Shown here piece by piece: positions 1 to 6,863 of a stretch of DNA of 12,737 nucleotides (position 1 is the stretch's first letter; the number at the start of each line of letters is the position of its first letter). Source of the DNA: an uncultured Acidimicrobiales bacterium (lineage in GTDB: Bacteria; Actinomycetota; Acidimicrobiia; Acidimicrobiales; SZUA-35). The notes below the pieces were generated by a model that saw only the letters and a list, made by a program, of their open reading frames with translations, did no database searches and had not been told where the DNA came from. The stretch spans positions 1-12,737 of the forward strand of contig CALJAE010000201.1 of NCBI GenBank assembly GCA_938028175.1, written 5' to 3'. The position numbers and the translations under genes were made by a program.

Positions 1-1
1 G

Positions 2-271
2 GCATTGATGGCTGACCGTGAACCTGGAGATGTGCAATTCGACGAGGAGTCCGGCGAAGGCGATACTCTCGCAGTTGAGCGTGATCGAGATCTTGCTTTG
101 TCTGCTCAAGCTCGAGTCGCAGTCGATGAGATTGATGCCGCTCTGAAGAGAATCGAAGATGGTGTTTACGGTCTATGTCTGGTTAGTCTTGAGCCAATTC
201 CAAAGGCTCGACTCGAGTACATACCAGAGGCATCTGTGCGTGTAGAGCACAAGACTTCAATGTTTGTTTAA
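2..271 (+). CDS. TraR/DksA-family protein with degenerate zinc finger (probably 5'-partial)
   Basis: The protein resembles the C-terminal half of TraR/DksA zinc-finger proteins, small factors that in characterised members bind RNA polymerase in its secondary channel. Numbered from the ATG at 8 (87 aa), there is an acidic N-terminal stretch, a helix carrying the family's IDAALKRIEDGVYG signature at residues 42-55, and the family's IP..RLE..P.A pattern at 64-75. The canonical four-cysteine site is largely lost: the positions read Cys57, Ser60, Arg78 and His81, so zinc binding is doubtful. Family members are usually around 110-120 aa or longer, and the frame is open to the left edge (TTG at 5, ATG at 8). 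The true start therefore probably lies upstream of the window. The stop is 9 nt before the lspA ATG, which suggests co-transcription. The family call is fairly secure; the function is not. Confidence 0.7.
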   Translation, partial: ALMADREPGDVQFDEESGEGDTLAVERDRDLALSAQARVAVDEIDAALKRIEDGVYGLCLVSLEPIPKARLEYIPEASVRVEHKTSMFV

Positions 272-274
272 GGA
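271..274 (+). promoter_or_regulatory. Ribosome binding site for lspA
   Basis: AGGA overlaps the last base of the upstream stop codon and lies 6 nt before the ATG at 281, but only 3 nt before the in-frame GTG at 278. The spacing favours the ATG as the lspA start. Confidence 0.5.
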
Positions 275-280
275 AAAGTG

Positions 281-931
281 ATGTATCGACTTCGCTTCTT
301 TCTGGCAGCTGCTGCGACTGTGTTGCTGGCAGACCAGTTCACCAAACGCTGGATTCAAGGTTTTCTCGAAGACCGTTCGTGCGGTCAGACAGGCAACTGC
401 GAAGAATTGTTCTCAGGCGTTCGGCTGCGTCTATTGTTCAATAATGGGGCCGCCTTTTCTACCGGTGAAGGGTTTGGACGCTGGTTTGCTCTAGCAGCAG
501 TATTTGTTTTGATATTTTTAGGCTTCCTAGCCTGGAGGCGGACACTAAGACTTCAGGGGCTCACCCTAGGCATAGTGGCTGGTGGTGCTGCAGGAAACCT
601 TTACGACAGGCTGTTGCGTTCGGATGGCGATGGCATAGGTGCAGGGGCCGTCGTAGATTTTATAGATATCGGGCCTTGGCCAGTATTTAACCTGGCTGAC
701 TCAGCAATAACGGTTGGTGCCATTGCTCTGGTCTTTATTGGCTTTGATAATCCAACCGAAGATGTTGAGTTAGAGACAGATCTTGAAGGCGATGAATCAA
801 GGCAATTCATCGATGATTCAACAGACGAAGATTTGGACAAACGAGACCTGGATAATCAAGATCTGGTAGATGATGCCGAGCTCGATGAGGACGGCACTAT
901 CTTAGAGACAGAAGAAGTAGAGTTGGATTGA
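281..931 (+). CDS. lspA: Lipoprotein signal peptidase (signal peptidase II) with acidic C-terminal tail
   Basis: This is the membrane aspartyl protease that removes the signal peptide from prolipoproteins after lipid attachment to the lipobox cysteine. Numbered from ATG 281 (216 aa), the conserved LspA elements are present in order: D18-Q-x-T-K22 in the first membrane segment, the NNGAAF motif at 54-59, the N106-x-x-D-R110 motif, the catalytic Asp126 in VVDF, and the second catalytic Asp140 in FNLAD. Four hydrophobic segments fit the fold (about 5-18, 67-85, 93-105, 136-155). A short Gly/Asp-rich insertion at about 113-122 precedes Asp126. Unusually, about 60 residues after the last membrane segment (157-216) are strongly Asp/Glu-rich with almost no hydrophobic patches; typical LspA proteins end near residue 160-170. 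The enzyme itself looks complete and active. The tail should lie on the cytoplasmic side and its role is unknown. Confidence 0.95.
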   Translation: MYRLRFFLAAAATVLLADQFTKRWIQGFLEDRSCGQTGNCEELFSGVRLRLLFNNGAAFSTGEGFGRWFALAAVFVLIFLGFLAWRRTLRLQGLTLGIVAGGAAGNLYDRLLRSDGDGIGAGAVVDFIDIGPWPVFNLADSAITVGAIALVFIGFDNPTEDVELETDLEGDESRQFIDDSTDEDLDKRDLDNQDLVDDAELDEDGTILETEEVELD

Positions 932-941
932 GTAGCAAGCT

Positions 942-2051
942 GTGAGTTCTGAAACAAAGAAGATGGTTCTACCTGCGTACGGTAGCGGCTGTATTTCAGA
1001 CATCATCCCCGCCATCTTGAGGCCTAGTACAGAATCCAAGTTGCCAATTAACCTGGAATCAGGCTCACCTAAGGTGCTGCTAGTTCTCGATGGCCTTGGT
1101 TATCTTCAGTTGCAAGAGCGAGCCAAGATTGCACCAACGCTCTCAGGGTTGACCGGTGGTTCAATTACCTCTGTTGCTCCTAGTACGACGTCGACAGCAC
1201 TGACTTCTATAACTACCGGTCTGACCCCTGGGGAACATGGACTAGTCGGTTACCGATTTACTGTCGATGGTCATATTCTCAATGCACTTCGCTGGGCAGA
1301 TGTCGATGGTGTAGATCTCAGAAACAAAGTTCCTCCGGAAACAGTTCAGCCGTTCGAACCTTTCATGGGAGAGTCGATTGCCTATGTGGCCAGATCTGAG
1401 TTTGAGAATTCAGGATTCACAACCGCTGGTTGGAGGGGGAGTCGTCTAGCTGGCTATCGAACCCTGGGTACTATGTTTAGTCACATCACACGATTGCTTG
1501 CTGATGGAGAGCAATTGGTTTACGCCTACTATGACGGTATCGATAAAGTTTCGCACGAGTACGGCCTAGGCGATGTCTTCGACGCTGAAGTTGCTGCTAC
1601 TGATCGAATGGTTGCTGATCTAATTGAAATCTTACCTTCTGGAACGCAGCTTATTATCACAGCGGATCATGGCCAGGTTGATTGCAGAGGGTCAGCTCTC
1701 GAGATTGATCCGTCGATCATCAAGCTATGCGACAAGCTTTCCGGCGAAGGTCGCTTCAGGTGGCTTCATGTCAAGCAAGGCAAAGAGAGCGAAATCTTAG
1801 ACAGAGCGGCCCAACTCTACTCCGATACGACTTGGGTTAAATCAGTTGACGAGATTATTGACGCCGGCTGGTTCGGGCCTACGGTTACTTCCGAAGCAAG
1901 AGGTCGGCTTGGGGATGTAGCCTTGATTCCATTCGAGCCGATAGCATTTGACGATCCAAACGACACCGGCATTTTTGAACTGGTAGGTAGACATGGTTCT
2001 GTGACCGCTGCTGAAATGTTGGTGCCCTGTTTGACAGCGTTAATCGATTAG
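942..2051 (+). CDS. Alkaline phosphatase superfamily protein (nucleotide pyrophosphatase/phosphodiesterase-like)
   Basis: This is a 369-residue hydrolase of the type I phosphodiesterase/nucleotide pyrophosphatase branch of the alkaline phosphatase superfamily, expected to cleave phosphoester or phosphodiester bonds with two metal ions. Visible site residues are Asp50 (LVLDGLG), the probable nucleophile Thr83 in the P-S-T-T motif beginning at Pro80, Asp201 and His205 (DKVSH), Asp242 and His243 (TADHG), and His351 (GRHG). The Asn usually found three residues after the nucleophile in NPPs is Ala86, so the substrate may differ from a nucleotide. No signal peptide is evident, so a cytoplasmic location is likely. 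The start is uncertain: GTG at 942 sits 10 nt after lspA but lacks a clear Shine-Dalgarno, while ATG at 963 has a purine-rich stretch directly upstream. Either start retains all motifs. The substrate cannot be deduced. Confidence 0.85.
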   Translation: MSSETKKMVLPAYGSGCISDIIPAILRPSTESKLPINLESGSPKVLLVLDGLGYLQLQERAKIAPTLSGLTGGSITSVAPSTTSTALTSITTGLTPGEHGLVGYRFTVDGHILNALRWADVDGVDLRNKVPPETVQPFEPFMGESIAYVARSEFENSGFTTAGWRGSRLAGYRTLGTMFSHITRLLADGEQLVYAYYDGIDKVSHEYGLGDVFDAEVAATDRMVADLIEILPSGTQLIITADHGQVDCRGSALEIDPSIIKLCDKLSGEGRFRWLHVKQGKESEILDRAAQLYSDTTWVKSVDEIIDAGWFGPTVTSEARGRLGDVALIPFEPIAFDDPNDTGIFELVGRHGSVTAAEMLVPCLTALID

Positions 2052-2052
2052 A

Positions 2053-2056
2053 AAAG
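2053..2056 (+). promoter_or_regulatory. Ribosome binding site for bpa
   Basis: AAGG directly follows the upstream stop codon and is 6 nt before ATG 2063. It abuts the in-frame GTG at 2057, so the ATG is the likely start. Confidence 0.5.
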
Positions 2057-2062
2057 GTGAAC

Positions 2063-2557
2063 ATGAGTACTGAAGAACCAGAAGATAAAGAAGTCGTGGC
2101 TGAAAGTCCAGAAGTAATCACTGAAGAACCGACAGAGGAGAAGGCTCAAAAACCTGGAACGGTGTCAGAGCCAGCAAAGGTGATGCGCATAGGAAGCATG
2201 ATCAAGCAGTTGTTGGCCGAAGTTAAGGCCACAGAGCTAGATGAGCCTGGTCGCGACCGGTTAGCTGAAATATATGAGACATCGATAGCCGAGTTAGCTG
2301 ACGCGCTATCCGAGGACCTTCAAGCTGAACTTCGACGGCTCGCACTGCCTTTCGATGATGAAGCAGGGGTGCCAACCGGTGCAGAGTTGCGCATTGCTCA
2401 AGCCCAGTTAGTGGGCTGGTTGGAAGGTTTATTCCATGGGATACAGGCGACCCTATTTGCTCAGCAAGCAGCAGCTCAACGTCAGTTACAACAGATAACG
2501 CAAGGACAAGAGCCCATGGTCCAAGCCACTGATGATGGAGGCGGAGTCTACCTCTAA
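2063..2557 (+). CDS. bpa: Bacterial proteasome activator (Bpa/PafE family)
   Basis: This 164-residue protein matches the actinobacterial Bpa/PafE family, ring-forming, ATP-independent activators that dock on the 20S proteasome and open its gate for unfolded or specific substrates without Pup. What is seen: a disordered, acidic N-terminus (1-37); the conserved IGSMIKQLLAEV block beginning at residue 43; a helical core with ETSIAELADAL (72-82); the very characteristic stretch around 108-127 (ELRIAQAQ then LVGWLEGLFHGI); and a Gln-rich helix (134-149). The C-terminus is Gly-Gly-Gly-Val-Tyr-Leu. In the Mycobacterium protein a terminal GQYL motif inserts into the proteasome alpha-ring pockets; here it is GVYL, keeping the penultimate Tyr and final Leu. 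The gene follows the phosphodiesterase by 11 nt. No proteasome gene is in the window, so pairing with prcBA is inferred. Confidence 0.92.
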   Translation: MSTEEPEDKEVVAESPEVITEEPTEEKAQKPGTVSEPAKVMRIGSMIKQLLAEVKATELDEPGRDRLAEIYETSIAELADALSEDLQAELRRLALPFDDEAGVPTGAELRIAQAQLVGWLEGLFHGIQATLFAQQAAAQRQLQQITQGQEPMVQATDDGGGVYL

Positions 2558-2561
2558 CCGC

Positions 2562-2580
2562 TAGACGGTATCCCCGTCTA
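2562..2580 (+). other. Short perfect stem-loop after bpa
   Basis: Two exact 7-bp arms (TAGACGG and CCGTCTA) flank a 5-nt TATCC loop, 4 nt after the bpa stop codon. No T-run follows, so it is not a typical intrinsic terminator. It could protect the mRNA 3' end, partially attenuate transcription, or be incidental. Confidence 0.4.
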
Positions 2581-2614
2581 AACAGCTCTTTGGTACTAAC
2601 CTATTTAGGAGACC

Positions 2615-2620
2615 AAGGAG
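2615..2620 (+). promoter_or_regulatory. Strong ribosome binding site selecting a TTG start
   Basis: AAGGAG sits 5 nt upstream of TTG 2626. It is among the best Shine-Dalgarno matches in the window and argues for this TTG over the earlier in-frame TTG at 2590, which has no comparable site. Confidence 0.65.
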
Positions 2621-2625
2621 CCTTT

Positions 2626-3243
2626 TTGCCAACCACGGTAACCAACCAAGATTGCTGCACACTAACCGACCTCGAAAAAGAGGATTTGGCTAATCTTGCT
2701 GTCGACCCTTCCGGGTCTCTGGGGTTACTTTCAAAGGAAGCTGACAAGTGGGTGACTGCATTTGTCTCTAAGCAAGGCGACAAAGCTAACGGATTTTGTT
2801 TTGCAACGCTTGAGCGTATCGGTGGCACACCGTGTGTTTTAATTGGGCCAGCGATTATTGGGGGCGGAAAAACGAATGTCGCAAAGGGAATTGTTTCGGC
2901 TGTCCGTAAGAAAGCAAAAGTAGCCTTCCCTGATGAAGACGTCATTTTTGCTGCATGCGTAGATGGCATTCTGCCTGAGGCTGTTTTTGACAAGCTAGAA
3001 GAACCTCAGCCAAGCGCTGTTAAGCCTGGAGGGGAAGAGCGTGCCTGGGGTCGCCGTCTAGCAAAGCGATTCGATGTTACTGATTTTTCTGATACCAAGA
3101 TGGTTGGGAAGTCCAGTTCAGAGTCATTCCTATTTGAATGGCCTGAAGCAAGTGCGGCTGATTCCTTTAAAATCAAGCCATCTAAGGGTTCGGTGACCAT
3201 TGCTTGGGCGTGGGCGATGGTAGAACTGCTCGATTCGTACTAG
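2626..3243 (+). CDS. Hypothetical protein, possibly with an acyltransferase-like fold
   Basis: This is a 205-residue soluble protein that I do not recognise with confidence. The TTG start is chosen because of the AAGGAG 5 nt upstream. There is no signal peptide or membrane segment. The middle (about 56-115) has a beta-rich stretch (GFCFATLERIGG, then CVLIGPAIIGG), followed by a Gly-rich turn with GGGKT, a Lys-rich helix and the motif AFPDEDVIF. This order vaguely resembles a GNAT acyltransferase core, but no diagnostic acetyl-CoA motif is clear and the GGGKT is not a proper P-loop. A second striking block is GGEERAWGRRLAKRF near residues 135-149. The end is hydrophobic and Trp-rich (AWAWAMVELL). 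It lies 68 nt after bpa and 37 nt before dnaE and probably shares their transcript. It looks like an ordinary conserved gene in base composition. Confidence 0.75.
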   Translation: MPTTVTNQDCCTLTDLEKEDLANLAVDPSGSLGLLSKEADKWVTAFVSKQGDKANGFCFATLERIGGTPCVLIGPAIIGGGKTNVAKGIVSAVRKKAKVAFPDEDVIFAACVDGILPEAVFDKLEEPQPSAVKPGGEERAWGRRLAKRFDVTDFSDTKMVGKSSSESFLFEWPEASAADSFKIKPSKGSVTIAWAWAMVELLDSY

Positions 3244-3280
3244 AGTTCACTACCACCTAGTTTAGATTCGACCGGTTGTA

Positions 3281-6200
3281 ATGAGTTCTTTCGTACATCT
3301 ACATGTTCATACCGAGTACTCGATGTTGGATGGCGCTTCAAAGGTTGACGAGCTGGTATCGGCTGCGGCTGAAAACGAAATGCCGGGGCTTGGCATAACT
3401 GACCATGGCAACATGTATGGAGTTCTAGATTTCTACAAAGCTTGTAAGAAATATGGCATCAAACCAATCATTGGTTCGGAGCTTTACCAGGCACATGAAC
3501 ACAGGGAAGAGCGTCCATCGAGGCGAGGGAGACTAGATGACTCTGGTGGAGATACCGACGGAGGCAACAAGCTCTACTATCACCTAACCGCTTTGGCAGA
3601 GAATAATACTGGCTACAAGAATTTGATACAGCTAAGTTCTCGTGCGTTCCTCGAAGGCTACTACTACAAGCCGCGAGTGGATTGGGATGTTCTTAGCGAC
3701 CACTCAGAAGGAATTATCGCGACATCAGGGTGCCTTGGGGGACAGGTTCTTCAGGCATTGTTAAACGATCGGCCTGATTTAGCACTCGAGAGGGCTGGCA
3801 GGCTACAAGATATTTTCGGGAAAGAAAATTTCTTCATCGAGCTCCAGGATCATGGGATACCGGAACAGATTGATACCAACCCTCAGTTAGTTGAGATAGC
3901 TAAGAAGATTGATGCGCCACTCGTAGCGACGAATGATTCTCATTACACCCATCAACACGATCATCTAGCCCACGATGCTCTGCTGTGTGTTCAGACCGGC
4001 TCGCTAATGTCTGACCCTGACCGATTCAAGTTTCACGGAGATCAGCACTACCTCAAGTCTGCTGCTGAAATGCGAGCAGACTGGTCAGAGCTTCAAGAGG
4101 CTTGCGACAACACCTTGTTGATAGCTGAGCGAGCTGATGTAGAAATAGAGTTCGGCTCGCCGCAGCTACCTGACTTTCCGATTCCAGAACAATTTGTTGA
4201 CGCCGATGAGTACCTCTTGCATTTGACAATGGAAGGGGCCAAGATCCGGTGGGGTAAGAACCTTAGCGACACGATCACAGAGCGCCTCGTCTATGAGCTT
4301 GATGTGATTAAAAACATGGGCTTCAGCTCCTATTTCTTAATTACATGGGATCTAATCAAGTTTGCTAGAGATGAAAACATCAGAGTCGGCCCTGGCCGAG
4401 GCTCTGCTGCTGGTTGTGCGGTTGCCTATTGTCTTTGGATAACCGACCTTGACCCAATCAAATACGATCTGGTATTTGAGCGTTTCTTGAACCCGTCGCG
4501 TATATCGATGCCCGATATTGACATGGACTTTGACTCTCGTTATCGAGATGAGATGATTAACTACGCAGCCCGGATGTATGGTCGAGAACATGTTGCCCAG
4601 ATTGTGACTTTCTCACAAATCAAAGCCCGTGCTGCGGTAAGAGACGCAGCACGAGTTCTAGGTTTCCCATACGCTGTTGGCGATAAGGTCGCAAAAGCAA
4701 TGCCGCCACTCGTTATGGGCCGCGACACTCCTTTGAAGTACTGCTTTGAGCAAAATGATAAATATGCGGACGGTTATAAGGCGGCAGCGAGTCTCCGAGA
4801 GATGTATGAAGCCGAGGATGCTGTAACCGAGGTTGTCGACGTCGCTATGGGACTCGAAGGTCTACGACGTCAAGACGGTATCCACGCTGCCGCAGTGGTG
4901 GTTACTAAAGAACCTTTGACCGAGTATTTACCGATTCAACGTAAACCATCGAGCGGTCAAGATCCCGAAGACGCCCCAGTGGTTACCCAGTATGAGATGC
5001 ATGGTGTTGAAGAACTTGGGCTTCTAAAGCTGGACTTCTTGGGGTTGAGGAACCTCGATGTTATCTCAGATACTTTGGAACTAATCGAAAGAGTCACAGG
5101 CGAGATCGTAGATATCGATAATGTCCACCTGGATGACAAAAAAACCTATGAGATGCTCGCCGAAGGTAAGACGATCGGCGTATTCCAACTTGAATCTGCT
5201 CCAATGCGTGCATTGATCCGCTCGATGATGCCAACAGAATTTGAAGACATAGCGGCGCTCGTAGCTCTGTATCGTCCAGGACCAATGGCAGCGAATATGC
5301 ATAACGACTATGCAGATCGCAAAAATGGCCGCAAGGAATCTGTTGCCTTTCACCCTGATGCAGAAGAGATACTCTCTGGAACATATAACCTTTGCATCTA
5401 CCAAGAAGAGTTGATGATGCTCGCCCAGAAGTTCGCTGGCTACGACCTAGCCCAGGCGGATAACTTACGGAAGGCGATGGGTAAGAAGGTCAGAGAGTTG
5501 ATTGTTGCAGAGCGTCAGACATTCGTCGACGGCTGCGAGGAAACTGGCTACGGCCGTGAACTTGGTGAGCAGTTGTTTGACACCATGGAGCCGTTTGCAG
5601 ACTATGCCTTCAATAAGTCACACTCTTATGGTTATGGCTTGGTTAGCTATCAGACGGCATACCTTAAGGCTAACTATGCTCCCGAGTACTTGGCATGCCT
5701 TCTCACAAGCGTTAAGTCAAATCTGGATAAGGCTGGGGTGTACCTAAATGAATGCCGCCAGTTCGGAATTAATGTGCTTGTTCCGGATGTGAATAGCTCG
5801 GAGCTTAACTTTTCATCGGTCCCATCAGAAAATGAGCTAAACGATATTTCGTTTGGATTATCAGCGATTAGAAATGTTGGCGAAGGGCTAGTCACTCTGA
5901 TAATTCAAGAACGAGAAGCCAATGGTCCATTCACTGACTTCTATGATTTCTGCGAACGTGTCGATTACTCAGTGTTGAACAAACGGTCTGTGGAGTCGTT
6001 AATCAAAGCTGGAGCATTCGATCTACTCGGCCACAGTCGTAAGGCGCTTGTCGACGTGCATGCAGAGATTATTGAAATGACGGTTTCGCAACGTAAAGAG
6101 CGGGACATGGGCGTGATGACTTTATTCGGAGAGTCAGCCGCTGAAAGTGATTCCTTCGATGACCGTCCAACAATTGATTCGCTAGAGTTTGATCGCCGAG

Positions 6201-6826
6201 AACGACTCGCTTTCGAGAAAGAGATGCTTGGTCTCTATGTCTCAGACCATCCTTTGAATGGTATCACTGGAGCGTTAGAGGCTCAGACTAGTGACCGGAT
6301 CGCAGATCTTGACTCGGTGGCTGAAGGCTCTGTGGTAACTCTGGGTGGAGTAGTAACGGGTCTCAACAAGAAGTGGACTCGTAAGGGCGACCTAATGGCG
6401 ATCTTGAATCTTGAAGACATGACAGATTCTGTTGAGGTCATGGTCTTCCCAAGAACCTTTAACGACTATGGGCACTTGTTAGAGGATGATCGAATTGTGA
6501 CAATCAAAGGTCGCATAGACAATCGTGAAGAGCTGCCGAAGCTAATGGCTCAGACGATTTCGGTAGTTAATGCAGACAGCTTGGTTGAAGAAAAGCCGCT
6601 GGTCTTAAACATCCCAACAGCACAGCTCTCCGAACAGCTTTTGGTTGATTTGAAGGCAATTTTCGCCAAATATCAGGGTAAATCCGAAGTATTTATCCAG
6701 GTTGAGAAAGACCTGGAAATATCACTAGGCTCCGCTGTAAGAGTCAAAGAATCACCTGAACTGGCGGCCGAGGTAAGAATTTTGCTTGGTGAAGGTGCAG
6801 TAGTACGTGCCAGTGTTACCAGTTAA
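3281..6826 (+). CDS. dnaE: DNA polymerase III subunit alpha (replicative polymerase)
   Basis: This is the catalytic subunit of the replicative DNA polymerase, full length at 1181 aa (E. coli DnaE is 1160). The N-terminal PHP domain (about 1-280) keeps its metal motifs: His8 and His10 in HLHVHT, TDHG at 40-43 and NDSH at 218-221. His8 is Arg in E. coli DnaE, so this PHP is probably an active proofreading exonuclease, as shown for mycobacterial DnaE1. The family C polymerase core carries the catalytic aspartates Asp412 and Asp414 (PDIDMDF) and Asp585 (KLDFLGL), plus GPGRGSAAG at 370-378. A helix-hairpin-helix-like region and an OB-fold (about 1015-1090, starting at VVTLGGVV) follow, with a short C-terminal tail. 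The ATG at 3281 begins the conserved family N-terminus, but no Shine-Dalgarno is visible. A TAGATT at 3263-3268 could serve as a -10 box for a nearly leaderless message (speculative). Intact with no frameshift. Confidence 0.98.
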   Translation: MSSFVHLHVHTEYSMLDGASKVDELVSAAAENEMPGLGITDHGNMYGVLDFYKACKKYGIKPIIGSELYQAHEHREERPSRRGRLDDSGGDTDGGNKLYYHLTALAENNTGYKNLIQLSSRAFLEGYYYKPRVDWDVLSDHSEGIIATSGCLGGQVLQALLNDRPDLALERAGRLQDIFGKENFFIELQDHGIPEQIDTNPQLVEIAKKIDAPLVATNDSHYTHQHDHLAHDALLCVQTGSLMSDPDRFKFHGDQHYLKSAAEMRADWSELQEACDNTLLIAERADVEIEFGSPQLPDFPIPEQFVDADEYLLHLTMEGAKIRWGKNLSDTITERLVYELDVIKNMGFSSYFLITWDLIKFARDENIRVGPGRGSAAGCAVAYCLWITDLDPIKYDLVFERFLNPSRISMPDIDMDFDSRYRDEMINYAARMYGREHVAQIVTFSQIKARAAVRDAARVLGFPYAVGDKVAKAMPPLVMGRDTPLKYCFEQNDKYADGYKAAASLREMYEAEDAVTEVVDVAMGLEGLRRQDGIHAAAVVVTKEPLTEYLPIQRKPSSGQDPEDAPVVTQYEMHGVEELGLLKLDFLGLRNLDVISDTLELIERVTGEIVDIDNVHLDDKKTYEMLAEGKTIGVFQLESAPMRALIRSMMPTEFEDIAALVALYRPGPMAANMHNDYADRKNGRKESVAFHPDAEEILSGTYNLCIYQEELMMLAQKFAGYDLAQADNLRKAMGKKVRELIVAERQTFVDGCEETGYGRELGEQLFDTMEPFADYAFNKSHSYGYGLVSYQTAYLKANYAPEYLACLLTSVKSNLDKAGVYLNECRQFGINVLVPDVNSSELNFSSVPSENELNDISFGLSAIRNVGEGLVTLIIQEREANGPFTDFYDFCERVDYSVLNKRSVESLIKAGAFDLLGHSRKALVDVHAEIIEMTVSQRKERDMGVMTLFGESAAESDSFDDRPTIDSLEFDRRERLAFEKEMLGLYVSDHPLNGITGALEAQTSDRIADLDSVAEGSVVTLGGVVTGLNKKWTRKGDLMAILNLEDMTDSVEVMVFPRTFNDYGHLLEDDRIVTIKGRIDNREELPKLMAQTISVVNADSLVEEKPLVLNIPTAQLSEQLLVDLKAIFAKYQGKSEVFIQVEKDLEISLGSAVRVKESPELAAEVRILLGEGAVVRASVTS

Positions 6827-6830
6827 GCTA

Positions 6831-6845
6831 TTAGTGGGTTACTAA
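6831..6845 (+). other. Small AT-rich inverted repeat in the dnaE–polysaccharide gap
   Basis: TTAGT and ACTAA are exact 5-bp arms around a GGGTT loop, in the 37-nt gap between dnaE and the polysaccharide genes. It is too weak and lacks a T-run for a terminator. It could be an operator half-site pair or chance. It overlaps a poor -10-like TACTAA (6840-6845). Confidence 0.2.
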
Positions 6846-6852
6846 ATTGCTG

Positions 6853-6860
6853 AGGAGAGG
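6853..6860 (+). promoter_or_regulatory. Ribosome binding site for the Wzy/ligase gene
   Basis: AGGAGAGG precedes ATG 6864; its AGGAG core (6853-6857) is 6 nt from the ATG. This supports that start and strong translation of the first gene of the polysaccharide block. Confidence 0.6.
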
Positions 6861-6863
6861 CGA

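Noticed and set aside
2562..2580. Stem-loop considered as a Rho-independent terminator for bpa
   Set aside because: The stem is only 7 bp and is followed by AACAGCTC, with no T-run, so terminator status is not supported; it is kept only as a stem-loop.
2590..2625. Longer N-terminus for the unrecognised gene from TTG 2590
   Set aside because: No ribosome binding site precedes 2590, while AAGGAG sits 5 nt before TTG 2626.
2601..2993. Minus-strand 130-codon open frame opposite the unrecognised gene
   Set aside because: The plus-strand frame has a strong ribosome binding site, fits the all-plus gene order and has plausible conserved-looking blocks; the antisense frame has none of these.
5081..5404. 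Overlapping minus-strand open frames inside dnaE (also around 4352-4591, 4957-5139 and 5674-5895)
   Set aside because: They lie wholly within an intact, highly conserved dnaE, show no family motifs and have low-complexity Ser/Arg-rich translations typical of antisense shadows.
5502..5747. Plus-strand 81-codon open frame in another frame of dnaE
   Set aside because: It overlaps the conserved polymerase core; the translation has no recognisable motif.
6816..6845. Candidate promoter before the polysaccharide block (TTACCA, 18-nt spacer, TACTAA)
   Set aside because: Both boxes are weak matches and partly inside the end of dnaE; such matches arise often by chance, so it is not listed as a feature.
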